A stretch of DNA of 64,000 bases. It comes from Bacteroidota bacterium (lineage in GTDB: Bacteria; Bacteroidota; Rhodothermia; Rhodothermales; Rubricoccaceae). The stretch spans positions 236,576 to 300,575 of the forward strand of contig JBCBNX010000001.1 in assembly GCA_039821555.1 (NCBI GenBank). Direction: 5' to 3'. This document shows, piece after piece, positions 6,586 through 14,573 of the stretch. The translations under genes were made by a program, and so were the position numbers. The number at the start of each line of letters is the position of its first letter. The stretch's first letter is position 1. The notes under the pieces are model-generated. The model was not told where the DNA came from. It saw nothing but the letters and a program-made list of their open reading frames with translations, and did no database searches.

Positions 6586-8898
6586 ATGAACCGATCGTTG
6601 TTGCTCTTCCTAGCCGCCGCCCTTGTGTGGGGCTGTGGCACTGTCACCCCCACGACCGCGCCCGACCCCGCGCCAGCCATGGCTGAGGCGGTCGAGGAGG
6701 CCGAAGACACGGCCGAAGAGATGATGGACGACGCCGAAGACGCCATGGAGACGATGGAAGAGGACATGGAAGCGATGGCTAGCGCCGCACCGCTCTCGTT
6801 CGACCCCGACACCGTCCAGGCCGGTCGCTTCGACAACGGGCGCATGTTTACGCTCGACAACCCACCGCTCGACTACTTCCGCGAGCGCTACAACTTCACG
6901 CCGGACGCTGACTGGTTTGAGCGGGCCCGCCTCGGCGCTATCCGCCTCCCCAACTGCTCGGCCTCGTTCGTGTCGCCGCACGGGTTACTCCTTACCAACC
7001 ACCACTGTGGGCGCTCCAGCCTGACCGAGGCGACCCGTGAGGGCGAAGACCTGCCCCGCGATGGCTTCTATGCCGAGACGCTGGCCGACGAGCGCCCCGT
7101 GGACTACCCCGCCGAGCAACTCACCGAAATCATTGATGTGACCGCGGAAGTCGAGGCCGCCGCTGACGCCGTAGAAGGCGACCAGGCGCGCAGCGCCGCC
7201 CGCGACGAAGCCATCGAAGCCATTCAGACGCGGCTTGCTGAAGAGCGGGGTGGGGAAGAGGCTGGCGTGAGCGTAGAAGTGATTACGCTCTACGCCGGGG
7301 GCCAGTTCAAGGCGTACATCTTCCAGAAGTACGACGATGTCCGTCTTGTCTTCGCGCCGGAAGACCGCCTTGGCAAATTCGGCGGTGACCCGGACAACTT
7401 CACCTACCCACGCTACAGCCTCGACTTTACGCTCTTCCGCGTCTACGACGACAACGGCGAGCCGGTCAGTTCGGACGTCTACTTCCCGTGGTCGGACAAC
7501 GGTGCGGCCGAGGGCGACCTCGTCTTTGTGATCGGCAACCCCGGCTCCACGACGCGCCTCCAGACCGTCTCCGAGCTGCTCTTCCGCCGCGACTTCACGG
7601 AAGCCTACATCCTCCGTCTGCTCGCGACCCGCGAGGTGGCGCTCAAGCAGTTTATCGACGCCAACCCAGACCACCCGCAGACGCCAGAGGTACGTGACAG
7701 CTTCCTCGGGGCTGCCAATGGCCGCAAGGCCTACACGGGGCGCGTAGAGGGTCTCCAGGACTCCTACATCATAGCTCGCCGTCAGGCTGCGCAGGACGAC
7801 TTCCGCGCCGCCATCATGGCCGACCCGGCGATGGCGGAGGAATATGGTGGCCTTTTCGACGCCATCGCAGCCAACCGCGATGCTGCCCGGTCCGACGCTC
7901 CGCTCTTTGGCGCGCTCCTAGCGATCACGAGCCCCGCCTATGCCTCGCAGACGATGCGCCGGGCACTGCTGAGCTACTTCTACGCCGCACAGAAGTCGAG
8001 CGGCGTGCCGGAGGAAAACCTGGCCGGGCTGAAAGGCAACATCCTGTCCGAGGACATCCCCAGCGAGCTCGACGCGCTGATGGTAGAAGCACGCCTCCGC
8101 GACTTCCAGTTCTACCTGGGCGAGGACGATCCGCTCACGCAGGCGGCCCTCGGGGGTATGGATCCGGCAGAGCGCGCCCGGATGCTCGTCGCCAACACGG
8201 TCTTCGCCGACTCCGCAGCCACCGCAGCCTTCCTGGCATCGGACGACATCCTGCAATCGGACGACCCGGCCTTTGCCATCGCGCAGGCTCTTGCGCCGCG
8301 CTTCGGCATGATGCAGCAGGCCCAAGGCCAGTCGGGCGCCGAGCTCGAAGAGCTGTCGAGCCGCCTCGCCCGCGCCCGCTTTGAGGTCTACGGCGAGTCG
8401 ATCCCGCCGGACGCGACGTTCTCGCTCCGCATCTCGGACGGCGTCGTGAAGGGCTACGAATACAACGGCACCGTCGCCCCGGCCTTCACCACCATGTTTG
8501 GGCTCTACGACCACTACCACTCGTACTGCGACGCTGACGGCACAGCCAAAGACGACCTCTTCACGAGCATCGACGGCGCGGCCAACTGCGACTGGGACCT
8601 CCCCGACAACTGGCTCAACCCCGGCGCAGGCTTCGACTACACCACCCCGATGAACTTCGTCTCGACAAACGATATCATCGGTGGCAACTCGGGTTCGCCG
8701 GTGCTCAACCGCGACCTCGAGATCGTCGGCGTTGCCTTCGACGGCAACATCAACAGCCTGCCGGGCAACTACATCTTCGACGACACCTTCAACCGCACTG
8801 TCTCCGTCGACTCGCGCGGCATGCTCGAATCGATCCGCGACATCTACCAGGCGACGCGCCTCGTGGAAGAGCTCACGGAGGGCACGCTGCCGGAGTAA
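6586..8898 (+). CDS. S46 family dipeptidyl-peptidase, lipoprotein form
   Basis: S46 peptidases (DPP7/DPP11) remove dipeptides from peptide N-termini in the periplasm of Bacteroidota-like bacteria. The 770-aa protein has a signal with a lipobox-like end (LVWGC, Cys17), then an unusual 35-40 residue acidic Ala/Glu/Met/Asp segment (about 30-67), then the peptidase. The catalytic His140 is in TNHHCG and Ser702 in GGNSGSP. The conserved GGDPDNFTYPRYSLDF block lies between them. The residue that is Arg in Asp/Glu-specific DPP11 appears to be Gly here (VAFDGN), which suggests DPP7-like hydrophobic specificity (inference). A hairpin terminator follows. Confidence 0.92.
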   Translation: MNRSLLLFLAAALVWGCGTVTPTTAPDPAPAMAEAVEEAEDTAEEMMDDAEDAMETMEEDMEAMASAAPLSFDPDTVQAGRFDNGRMFTLDNPPLDYFRERYNFTPDADWFERARLGAIRLPNCSASFVSPHGLLLTNHHCGRSSLTEATREGEDLPRDGFYAETLADERPVDYPAEQLTEIIDVTAEVEAAADAVEGDQARSAARDEAIEAIQTRLAEERGGEEAGVSVEVITLYAGGQFKAYIFQKYDDVRLVFAPEDRLGKFGGDPDNFTYPRYSLDFTLFRVYDDNGEPVSSDVYFPWSDNGAAEGDLVFVIGNPGSTTRLQTVSELLFRRDFTEAYILRLLATREVALKQFIDANPDHPQTPEVRDSFLGAANGRKAYTGRVEGLQDSYIIARRQAAQDDFRAAIMADPAMAEEYGGLFDAIAANRDAARSDAPLFGALLAITSPAYASQTMRRALLSYFYAAQKSSGVPEENLAGLKGNILSEDIPSELDALMVEARLRDFQFYLGEDDPLTQAALGGMDPAERARMLVANTVFADSAATAAFLASDDILQSDDPAFAIAQALAPRFGMMQQAQGQSGAELEELSSRLARARFEVYGESIPPDATFSLRISDGVVKGYEYNGTVAPAFTTMFGLYDHYHSYCDADGTAKDDLFTSIDGAANCDWDLPDNWLNPGAGFDYTTPMNFVSTNDIIGGNSGSPVLNRDLEIVGVAFDGNINSLPGNYIFDDTFNRTVSVDSRGMLESIRDIYQATRLVEELTEGTLPE

Positions 8899-8923
8899 GG
8901 CGCGGCTGAACCAGGCTCCATAC

Positions 8924-8959
8924 AGAAAGGGGAGCGGTCTTCGGGCCGTTCCCCTTTCT
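8924..8959. terminator. Hairpin between convergent S46 and ABC-F genes
   Basis: A 14-bp stem (AGAAAGGGGAGCGG with its complement at 8946-8959, one G-U pair) encloses an 8-nt loop. It lies 26 nt after the S46 stop and could serve either direction. There is no T-run. Confidence 0.6.
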
Positions 8960-9131
8960 CTGTTCAGGGCCGTCCCTATGCCAGGATTGCTCCCCCCACT
9001 TGCACACCTGCAACGGTGCGCAAGCTGTCCCTCTCGTGTCTAAGGGGGCAGTCCGAGGAGCGGCGTAGTGCGAAGACGACGCAGGACAGTGAGGGTACAT
9101 CCCGTGAGTCTGTCGCGAACCAGCACGAGGC

Positions 9132-10964
9132 TCAAGCCCGAGCGGCTTCCAGTTCGGTCTGCAACGTTTCGAGCTCGTCCCAACGCTCGTAGGCGGCCTC
9201 TAGCTCGCCTGAGAGCTCGGTGAGCCGTTTCTGTGTCGTCTCGTAGACGTCCGGTCCCTGCGTGTAGAAGTCAGGCAGAGCCATCGCCGCGTGGATCTCG
9301 CCCTGCTCCACTTCGAGCGTCTCGATCTGGCTCGGAAGCGCGTCGAGTTCGCGCTGCTCTTTGTATGACAGCTTCGTCTTGCCGCCACGCGGCTTGCCGT
9401 TCGAGGTCGAAGTGGGCTGTTTTGGCTTGGAGGCTTCAGCCTTGCGCTGCTGCTGTCGCTGCTTCTGTCGCAACCAATCCGCGTAGCCGCCTACGTACTC
9501 GTTCACGATGCCGTCGCCCTCGAAGGCAAACGTGGAGGAGACGACGTTGTCGAGGAACGCGCGGTCGTGGCTGACAAGGAGGACGGTGCCGGGATACTCT
9601 CCGAGGAGGTCTTCGAGGAGGTCGAGCGTCTCCAAGTCGAGGTCGTTCGTGGGCTCGTCGAGGACGAGGACATTCGAGGGCCGCGCGAAGAGGCGGGCGA
9701 GGAGCAGCCGGGCTCGCTCGCCACCCGACAGCACACCAACGGCCTCGCGGGCGCGCTTCGGTTCGAACAGAAATCGCTTGAGGTAGCTCATCACGTGGAC
9801 GGGCTGCCCGTTGACCTGCACCGTGTCGGTCATACCGTCGGTGACGGCTTGCTCGACCGTCATCGTGTCGTCTAGCACATCGCGGTGCTGGTCGAAGTAG
9901 GCCACTTCGAGATTGGTACCGTGTTCGACGGTGCCAGCATCGGGATTGAGTGTACCGAGGAGCAGCCGCAGGAGCGTGGTCTTGCCTGCGCCGTTGGGGC
10001 CGATAAGCCCGACCTTGTCGCCGCGCTGGATCGTCGTCGAGAAAACGCGGACGACGGGCAGCGCTTCGCCTTCGGCAGCGGGCCAGGCGTAGGCGATGTC
10101 ATTCGCCACGATGACGCGCTTGCCGGAGCGGCTCGCGGTGCTGATTTCGGCCTGCACCTCGCCGACGGTCTCGCGGCGGGCGGCGCGCTCGTCACGCATG
10201 GCCTTGAGCGCGCGCACGCGGCCCTCGTTGCGCGTCCGACGTGCCTTGATACCGCGCCGGATCCACGCCTCTTCCTCGGCGAGCTTTTTGTCGAACTGCG
10301 CCTGCTCGCGCGCCTCGATCTCAAGCAGCTCGTCGCGACGCTGGAGGAACGTGTCGTAGTTGCCCGGATAGCTCTTGAGCACACCTCGGTCCAGCTCGAC
10401 GATGCGCGTGGCGAGTGCTCGAAGAAAGGCGCGGTCGTGCGTGACGAAGAGCAGCGTGCCGCTCCAGCGCTTCAGGAAGCCCTCCAGCCACGTGATCGCG
10501 TCGAGATCGAGGTGGTTCGTCGGCTCGTCGAGGAGGAGGAGGTCGGGCTCGGCGACGAGGGCGCGAGCGAGGCGGGTGCGGCGCCGCATGCCGCCCGAGC
10601 CATCGTCGTAGCGCGCCTGCGGGTCGAGGTCCATCTGCGAGCACAGCGCCTCCACGCGGTGCGCGTTCGCGTGCCGGTCGAAGCCCTCGGGCAGGCCCTC
10701 GGCAATTACGTCGAACACCGTCAGTCCAGGCGCTTCAGGTGCGGCCTGCGTCAGGTAGGCGACCCGCGCGCCGGAGCGCAGCCGCACCTCGCCCTCGTCC
10801 GGCGCGACCTGCCCAGCGATGATCCGCAGCAGCGTCGATTTGCCCGTCCCGTTGCGCCCGACAAGGCACACGCGCTCGCCGTCGTCGAGGACCAGCCCCG
10901 TGCTGTCGAGGAGGCGCGGACCGCCTAGGCTCAGCGAAACGTCGTGGAGCGTGAGGACGGGCAT
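9132..10964 (-). CDS. ABC-F family ATPase, Uup-like
   Basis: This soluble duplicated ABC ATPase of the ABC-F family (610 aa from the ATG at 10964) acts on ribosomes or nucleic acids rather than in transport. The first cassette has GRNGTGKST and a degenerate signature SGGMRRR; the second has GPNGAGKTT and LSGGERARL. Both carry LLLDEPTNHLD-type or LVLDEPTNDLD Walker B motifs. The C-terminal KLSYKEQRELDALP segment plus a Glu-rich coiled coil is the Uup-type tail. No transmembrane segment is present. A longer in-frame start would overlap the divergent ADP-ribosylglycohydrolase gene, and I reject it because homology starts at MPVLTLHDVS. Confidence 0.93.
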   Translation of the reverse strand: MPVLTLHDVSLSLGGPRLLDSTGLVLDDGERVCLVGRNGTGKSTLLRIIAGQVAPDEGEVRLRSGARVAYLTQAAPEAPGLTVFDVIAEGLPEGFDRHANAHRVEALCSQMDLDPQARYDDGSGGMRRRTRLARALVAEPDLLLLDEPTNHLDLDAITWLEGFLKRWSGTLLFVTHDRAFLRALATRIVELDRGVLKSYPGNYDTFLQRRDELLEIEAREQAQFDKKLAEEEAWIRRGIKARRTRNEGRVRALKAMRDERAARRETVGEVQAEISTASRSGKRVIVANDIAYAWPAAEGEALPVVRVFSTTIQRGDKVGLIGPNGAGKTTLLRLLLGTLNPDAGTVEHGTNLEVAYFDQHRDVLDDTMTVEQAVTDGMTDTVQVNGQPVHVMSYLKRFLFEPKRAREAVGVLSGGERARLLLARLFARPSNVLVLDEPTNDLDLETLDLLEDLLGEYPGTVLLVSHDRAFLDNVVSSTFAFEGDGIVNEYVGGYADWLRQKQRQQQRKAEASKPKQPTSTSNGKPRGGKTKLSYKEQRELDALPSQIETLEVEQGEIHAAMALPDFYTQGPDVYETTQKRLTELSGELEAAYERWDELETLQTELEAARA

Positions 10965-11079
10965 CGGTTTCGAGAAAGGAGAGGAGTAAAGAATGAAGAG
11001 CAGTCCGGGCAGGGGACTTCGAGCCGGGTCAAAACGTTGAGCGGCCCGACAGGATCGGCGTTCACCAAAACCTAGCCCC

Positions 11080-12021
11080 ATGCCCTCGACCTCGCTCTCC
11101 CCCGACCGCGTGCGCGGCGCGCTGCTCGGCACCGCCATCGGCGATGCGCTCGGCATGCCCATCGAGCACCTGAGTCACCAAAACGTGCGGCTCTACTACA
11201 AGGGCATCAAAGAATACCGCGCCGACGAGAAGCGCGGTGAACTCGACGCCGGACAGTGGACGGGCGATACGCAGCGCATGCTTGCCCTCGCCCGCGTATT
11301 GGCAGACTCCGCCACGCGAGGAGGGCATCGAGAGCGTCTTCGAGGAGCACTGAACGAACTGCTCCCCCACGCGCGGCGCTGGGAGCCGGGTCTGCTGGAG
11401 GCGTTGCAGCAGGCAACGACGTTCGCGGCCCCGTCGAATGGGGCAGCAGTCACGATGGCTCCGCTCGGTGCATGGCTGTCGAAAGCAGAATCCGTGGACG
11501 AGGACAAAAAATCCGATCTCGTCCCATTGATGAGCGCGACGCACAGTCATCCCGCATCCGTGGCTGCCGCCTACGGGCACGCCTTCGCCGTCCGAGCAGC
11601 GCTGCTGGCAGAGGCAGACTCCTTCAACGTGGATGCGTTCTGGGAGGCCGTTCATGCCGAGACGCTCGCTGTCGAGCGAAGCTCCGGCGACACCGACACC
11701 TCGGTCTCAGACCGACTCGCCGCGCTTCGGGATAATCTCGACGACTTCCCGCTCGATCTCCAGGACGCGTGCGGTGGGACGGGGGTGCACGCCAGCGAGT
11801 CGTGGCCGTTCGCCCTCGCCATGTTTGCGCGCAACCCACACCTGCCCGAGACCACGCTCCTGTCCGCGATCAACGTCGGCGGCGACGCAAACTCGGTGGG
11901 CGCGCTGTGCGGGGCGCTACTCGGCGCGCTCAACGGCGCCGACGCGTTCCCGCAAGCCTGGCACGACGGCCTCGAAGCCCGCGACCAGATCCTCGCGGTG
12001 GCCGATGCGCTGATGCGTTAA
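11080..12021 (+). CDS. ADP-ribosylglycohydrolase family protein with altered metal motifs
   Basis: The 313-aa protein has the all-helical ADP-ribosylglycohydrolase (DraG/ARH) architecture: RGALLGTAIGDALG at 12-25, a W-T-G-D-T segment at 60-64, a THSHP helix start at 154-158, and VGGDANSVGALCGALLGA at 266-283. Active family members usually have (S/T)-D-D in the first metal motif and GGD-x-D-(S/T) in the last. Here Gly62 replaces the first Asp and Asn271 replaces the last, so metal binding and activity may be changed or lost. It is divergent from the ABC-F gene and convergent with murB. No toxin or ADP-ribosyltransferase partner is visible. Confidence 0.85.
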   Translation: MPSTSLSPDRVRGALLGTAIGDALGMPIEHLSHQNVRLYYKGIKEYRADEKRGELDAGQWTGDTQRMLALARVLADSATRGGHRERLRGALNELLPHARRWEPGLLEALQQATTFAAPSNGAAVTMAPLGAWLSKAESVDEDKKSDLVPLMSATHSHPASVAAAYGHAFAVRAALLAEADSFNVDAFWEAVHAETLAVERSSGDTDTSVSDRLAALRDNLDDFPLDLQDACGGTGVHASESWPFALAMFARNPHLPETTLLSAINVGGDANSVGALCGALLGALNGADAFPQAWHDGLEARDQILAVADALMR

Positions 12022-12055
12022 CGCCCTGATTCGATGACGCCCTGATGCGTTGTCG

Positions 12056-13141
12056 CTATCGCCCGACGCCCTCGGTGTGGGCGTCGGTGTGACCGCCAGG
12101 GGGGAGGCCTCCCGTAAAGCCGTCGGAGTCGGCCCAGTTCTTCGGGTACATGCCGGGGAGGTCGCCGAAGTCGCCGACGAATTTGATCTCGGGCTGAATG
12201 CGGTAGCCCTGCTCGCGCTCGACGACCGTCTGCACATGCGTGATGAGGTGCCGCACGTCGCGGGCGGTGGCGCCTCCGCGATCGATGGTGCGGCCCTCGG
12301 TGATGCCTTGGTTGATGAAGATGTTCGCGTGCCGGTGCGTCACCATCGCGCCCCCGATCCGGCAGCCCTTGAGCCCGCACCAGTCGATGAGCCGCCCCGC
12401 GCCAACGCCCTCAATTTTCTGGAAAATGCTGCCCGCGCTCGGCTCGGTATCGAGCGGTGGGTGCCGCTTCTGCCTCCAGTCGAGGTTGGCCGCCATGATC
12501 TCGCGCATTGTGGCCTCGTCGTGTGGCGCGAGTTGAAACGTAGCGGAGAGCACGAGGTCGTCGCGGTGGTGGAGGATCGAGTCGTCGTAGCCGTACTCGA
12601 AGTAGTCCACACCGACGGTCTTGCGCTCGCCCTCCTCCGTGAGCAGGTCGGCTTCGAGCAGCACCTCCTCGATGAACATCGTCCGCGAGCGGTCGGGGGA
12701 GAGGAAGTGCAGATTTTGCCACAGCGCGCCGCCCACCGTCGATGGGATGCCCACATAGTGTTCCAGGCCCGACAGCCCAGCGCCCACGGCCGTCTTGATG
12801 AGATTCGGGTAGACGATGGCGCCGCTTTCTGCTGTGAGACGGTGCTGCGCTTCGTCCAGGGTGACGTGCGTGGCCGCGTTGCGGATGACAAGGCCACGAA
12901 AGCCGAGGTCGCCCACGAGAATGTTGGCGCCGAGTCCGAGGAGGAAATACTGGACCGCCGATGTGCGGGCCAACGTGATCGCGTCGGCGAGTTCGTCGGC
13001 GGTGCGTGCTTCGAGGAAGAGGTCGGCCGGACCGCCGATCTTGAACGTGGTAAGCGGTGCGAGCCGGACGTTCTGCTGAACGCGGTCCGGACCGAAGCGA
13101 TCTACGAGGGCAGTGCGAAGGGCGGCTTTGGGGGCGGGCAT
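12056..13141 (-). CDS. murB: UDP-N-acetylenolpyruvoylglucosamine reductase
   Basis: MurB reduces enolpyruvyl-UDP-GlcNAc to UDP-MurNAc in peptidoglycan synthesis. The 361-aa protein carries the FAD-binding segments TTFKIGGPADL (31-41) and GLGANILVGDLGFRG (69-83), a GIPSTVGGA loop (131-139), the proton-donor Ser238 in SAGSIF and the conserved Glu318 in IQPEIKF. About 40 residues follow that Glu, a tail rich in Gly, Asp and His that is longer than usual. A YGYDDS motif in the middle places it near the Bacteroidota-type enzymes. The start is ATG 13141; further upstream frame has no family similarity. Confidence 0.93.
   Translation of the reverse strand: MPAPKAALRTALVDRFGPDRVQQNVRLAPLTTFKIGGPADLFLEARTADELADAITLARTSAVQYFLLGLGANILVGDLGFRGLVIRNAATHVTLDEAQHRLTAESGAIVYPNLIKTAVGAGLSGLEHYVGIPSTVGGALWQNLHFLSPDRSRTMFIEEVLLEADLLTEEGERKTVGVDYFEYGYDDSILHHRDDLVLSATFQLAPHDEATMREIMAANLDWRQKRHPPLDTEPSAGSIFQKIEGVGAGRLIDWCGLKGCRIGGAMVTHRHANIFINQGITEGRTIDRGGATARDVRHLITHVQTVVEREQGYRIQPEIKFVGDFGDLPGMYPKNWADSDGFTGGLPPGGHTDAHTEGVGR
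12063..12087. terminator. Hairpin inside the murB 3' end
   Basis: A perfect 9-bp stem CCGACGCCC/GGGCGTCGG with a 7-nt loop lies within the last codons of murB and 42 nt after the convergent ADP-ribosylglycohydrolase stop. It could act as a shared terminator. There is no T-run, so this is a weak call. Confidence 0.35.
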
Positions 13142-13170
13142 AGAGAGCACGGAGAGCGGTGGGTCGGCGA

Positions 13171-13178
13171 CAAGTCTA
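13171..13178 (-). promoter_or_regulatory. Putative -7 promoter box for murB
   Basis: On the minus strand the sequence is TAGACTTG, a one-mismatch match to TAnnTTTG, 29 nt before the murB ATG. Confidence 0.35.
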
Positions 13179-13325
13179 CGTGCAGAGGCCGCTGCGTGGC
13201 CGGGTCGGGCCGTGAGATCGTCGTGAGAACGTTGCGCCTGTCTTTCCGGGTAGGATGCGGAGCCGCGCGGCGACTCGCGGGTACCGAATCCCGAACACAG
13301 ATTCGACAGGATCAGCGCGGCATCG

Positions 13326-13332
13326 TAGCTTG
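13326..13332 (+). promoter_or_regulatory. Putative promoter of the SPFH gene
   Basis: TAGCTTG lies 43 nt before the ATG at 13376. TTCGACA at 13302-13308 stands 17 bp upstream and could be a degenerate -35/-33 element. Confidence 0.4.
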
Positions 13333-13375
13333 CGCGTCCTCTCAGGTCTTGCCTTTCCACCCGACTGCTTCCGTC

Positions 13376-14209
13376 ATGGCCAACCCGTATCCCAACCTCA
13401 CGCGCACCGCCGGCCGCTACGGCGTCGTAGCGCTCTTCGTCTTCATCCTTCTCGTCATCGCAGCGGGCTGCATGACCGCCTCCGTGGGCTCGGGCGAGCA
13501 GGGCGTCAAGGTGAGCCTGCTCTCCGGTACCAATCTCGAACGCAGCTTCGGTGAGGGCTTTCACATCTTCTGGCCGTGGGAGAGCATGACGATCTACGAC
13601 GTGACGCTTAAAAACCGTGACGAGAAGGTGGAGGTGCTCTCCTCCAACGGCCTCGAAATCGCCATGGACGTGTCCGTTCGCTACCGCCCAGACCTCGCGA
13701 ATCTCCCGCAACTCCACGTCACCTTCGGGCGCGATTACTACGAGGACCTCATCCAGCCGGAGATCCGCTCGGAGTCGCGCGCAGCCGTCGGTCGCTTTAC
13801 GCCGGAGGAACTCTACTCGACGCGCCGCGACGAACTCCAGCAGCAGATCACGAGCCGCCTCTCCGAAACCGCTGACTCGGTGTTCATCGACATCGACGCG
13901 GTACTGATCCGTGACGTGGAATTACCCCAGCAGATCCGCTCGGCCATCGAGAACAAGCTCGAAGAGGAGCAGCGCGTGGAGCAGACCCGGCTCTCGATCC
14001 AGGTCGCCGAGCAGGAGGCCAACCGGAAGCGCGTTGAGGCACAAGGCCAGGCCGATTACCAGCGCATCATCACGGAGTCGCTCTCGGATCGCTTCCTCCA
14101 GTTCGAGGGCATCCAGGCCACCCGCCAACTCGCCGAGTCACCCAATGCGAAAGTTGTGGTCGTTGGTGGTGGGGATAGTGGCCTCCCGCTCATCTTGGGC
14201 GACAACTAG
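13376..14209 (+). CDS. Prohibitin/SPFH domain membrane protein
   Basis: The 277-aa protein has one N-terminal transmembrane segment (about residues 17-36, VVALFVFILLVIAAG) followed by an SPFH/band-7 domain (about 45-200) and an Ala/Glu/Gln-rich coiled coil (about 190-235). The YRPDLANLPQLHVTFGRDYYEDLI and VRSESRAAVGRFTPEELYS-type segments are prohibitin-like. Family members form ring assemblies in the inner membrane that organise membrane domains and protease complexes. No FtsH, HflC or NfeD partner is adjacent. A short Ogt-type gene begins 4 nt after the stop, suggesting cotranscription. Confidence 0.88.
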   Translation: MANPYPNLTRTAGRYGVVALFVFILLVIAAGCMTASVGSGEQGVKVSLLSGTNLERSFGEGFHIFWPWESMTIYDVTLKNRDEKVEVLSSNGLEIAMDVSVRYRPDLANLPQLHVTFGRDYYEDLIQPEIRSESRAAVGRFTPEELYSTRRDELQQQITSRLSETADSVFIDIDAVLIRDVELPQQIRSAIENKLEEEQRVEQTRLSIQVAEQEANRKRVEAQGQADYQRIITESLSDRFLQFEGIQATRQLAESPNAKVVVVGGGDSGLPLILGDN

Positions 14210-14213
14210 CGTC

Positions 14214-14573
14214 GTGGCTGAACGCGCCCCTTCTGACTTTTTCCGCAGGGTCTGGGCTGTCGTGGCCCAGATTCCACGTGGGCGCGTGACGACCTACGGG
14301 CACATCGCACGGCACATCGGCACGGGGCAGTCCGGCATGGCCGTCGGCTGGGCGCTCAAGGCGGTCGCCTGCTCCGACGACCCGCTCGCAGTGCCGTGCC
14401 ACCGCGTCGTGAACCGCAACGGCGTCCTCGTCGGGCGGCGGCACTTCCCCACGCCCGACTTTATGGCCGAACGGCTGCTCGCAGAGGACGTCGCCTTCGT
14501 GGACGACGATCAGGTTGACCTCGCCGCGCACCTCTGGGACCCCGCCGAGGAGACGACACTGAACGACTCCTAG
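14214..14573 (+). CDS. Short Ogt/MGMT-family DNA alkyltransferase domain
   Basis: The 119-aa protein equals only the C-terminal DNA-binding/active-site domain of O6-alkylguanine-DNA alkyltransferases. It has the helix-turn-helix segment GRVTTYGHIARHIG and the active-site motif PCHRVV. Because the Cys is retained it is not the Cys-less ATL type (PWHRV), so it may still be a suicide methyltransferase. The start is probably GTG 14214, 4 nt after the SPFH stop; no ATG is available nearby. The stop codon TAG at 14571-14573 overlaps the stop codon of the convergent aroA gene in the palindrome CTAG. Confidence 0.85.
   Translation: MAERAPSDFFRRVWAVVAQIPRGRVTTYGHIARHIGTGQSGMAVGWALKAVACSDDPLAVPCHRVVNRNGVLVGRRHFPTPDFMAERLLAEDVAFVDDDQVDLAAHLWDPAEETTLNDS

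Noticed and set aside
10965..11162. Longer N-terminus for the ABC-F protein
   Set aside because: The extra 66 codons overlap the divergent ADP-ribosylglycohydrolase gene and do not match the family, which begins at the ATG at 10964.
12015..12024. GCGTTAACGC palindrome at the ADP-ribosylglycohydrolase stop as an operator
   Set aside because: It is a single 10-bp palindrome at a stop codon; no second site or regulator is linked to it.
12050..13375. In-frame upstream extension of the SPFH gene
   Set aside because: It lies opposite murB and has no SPFH similarity. ATG 13376 begins right after a promoter-like box and just before the membrane segment.
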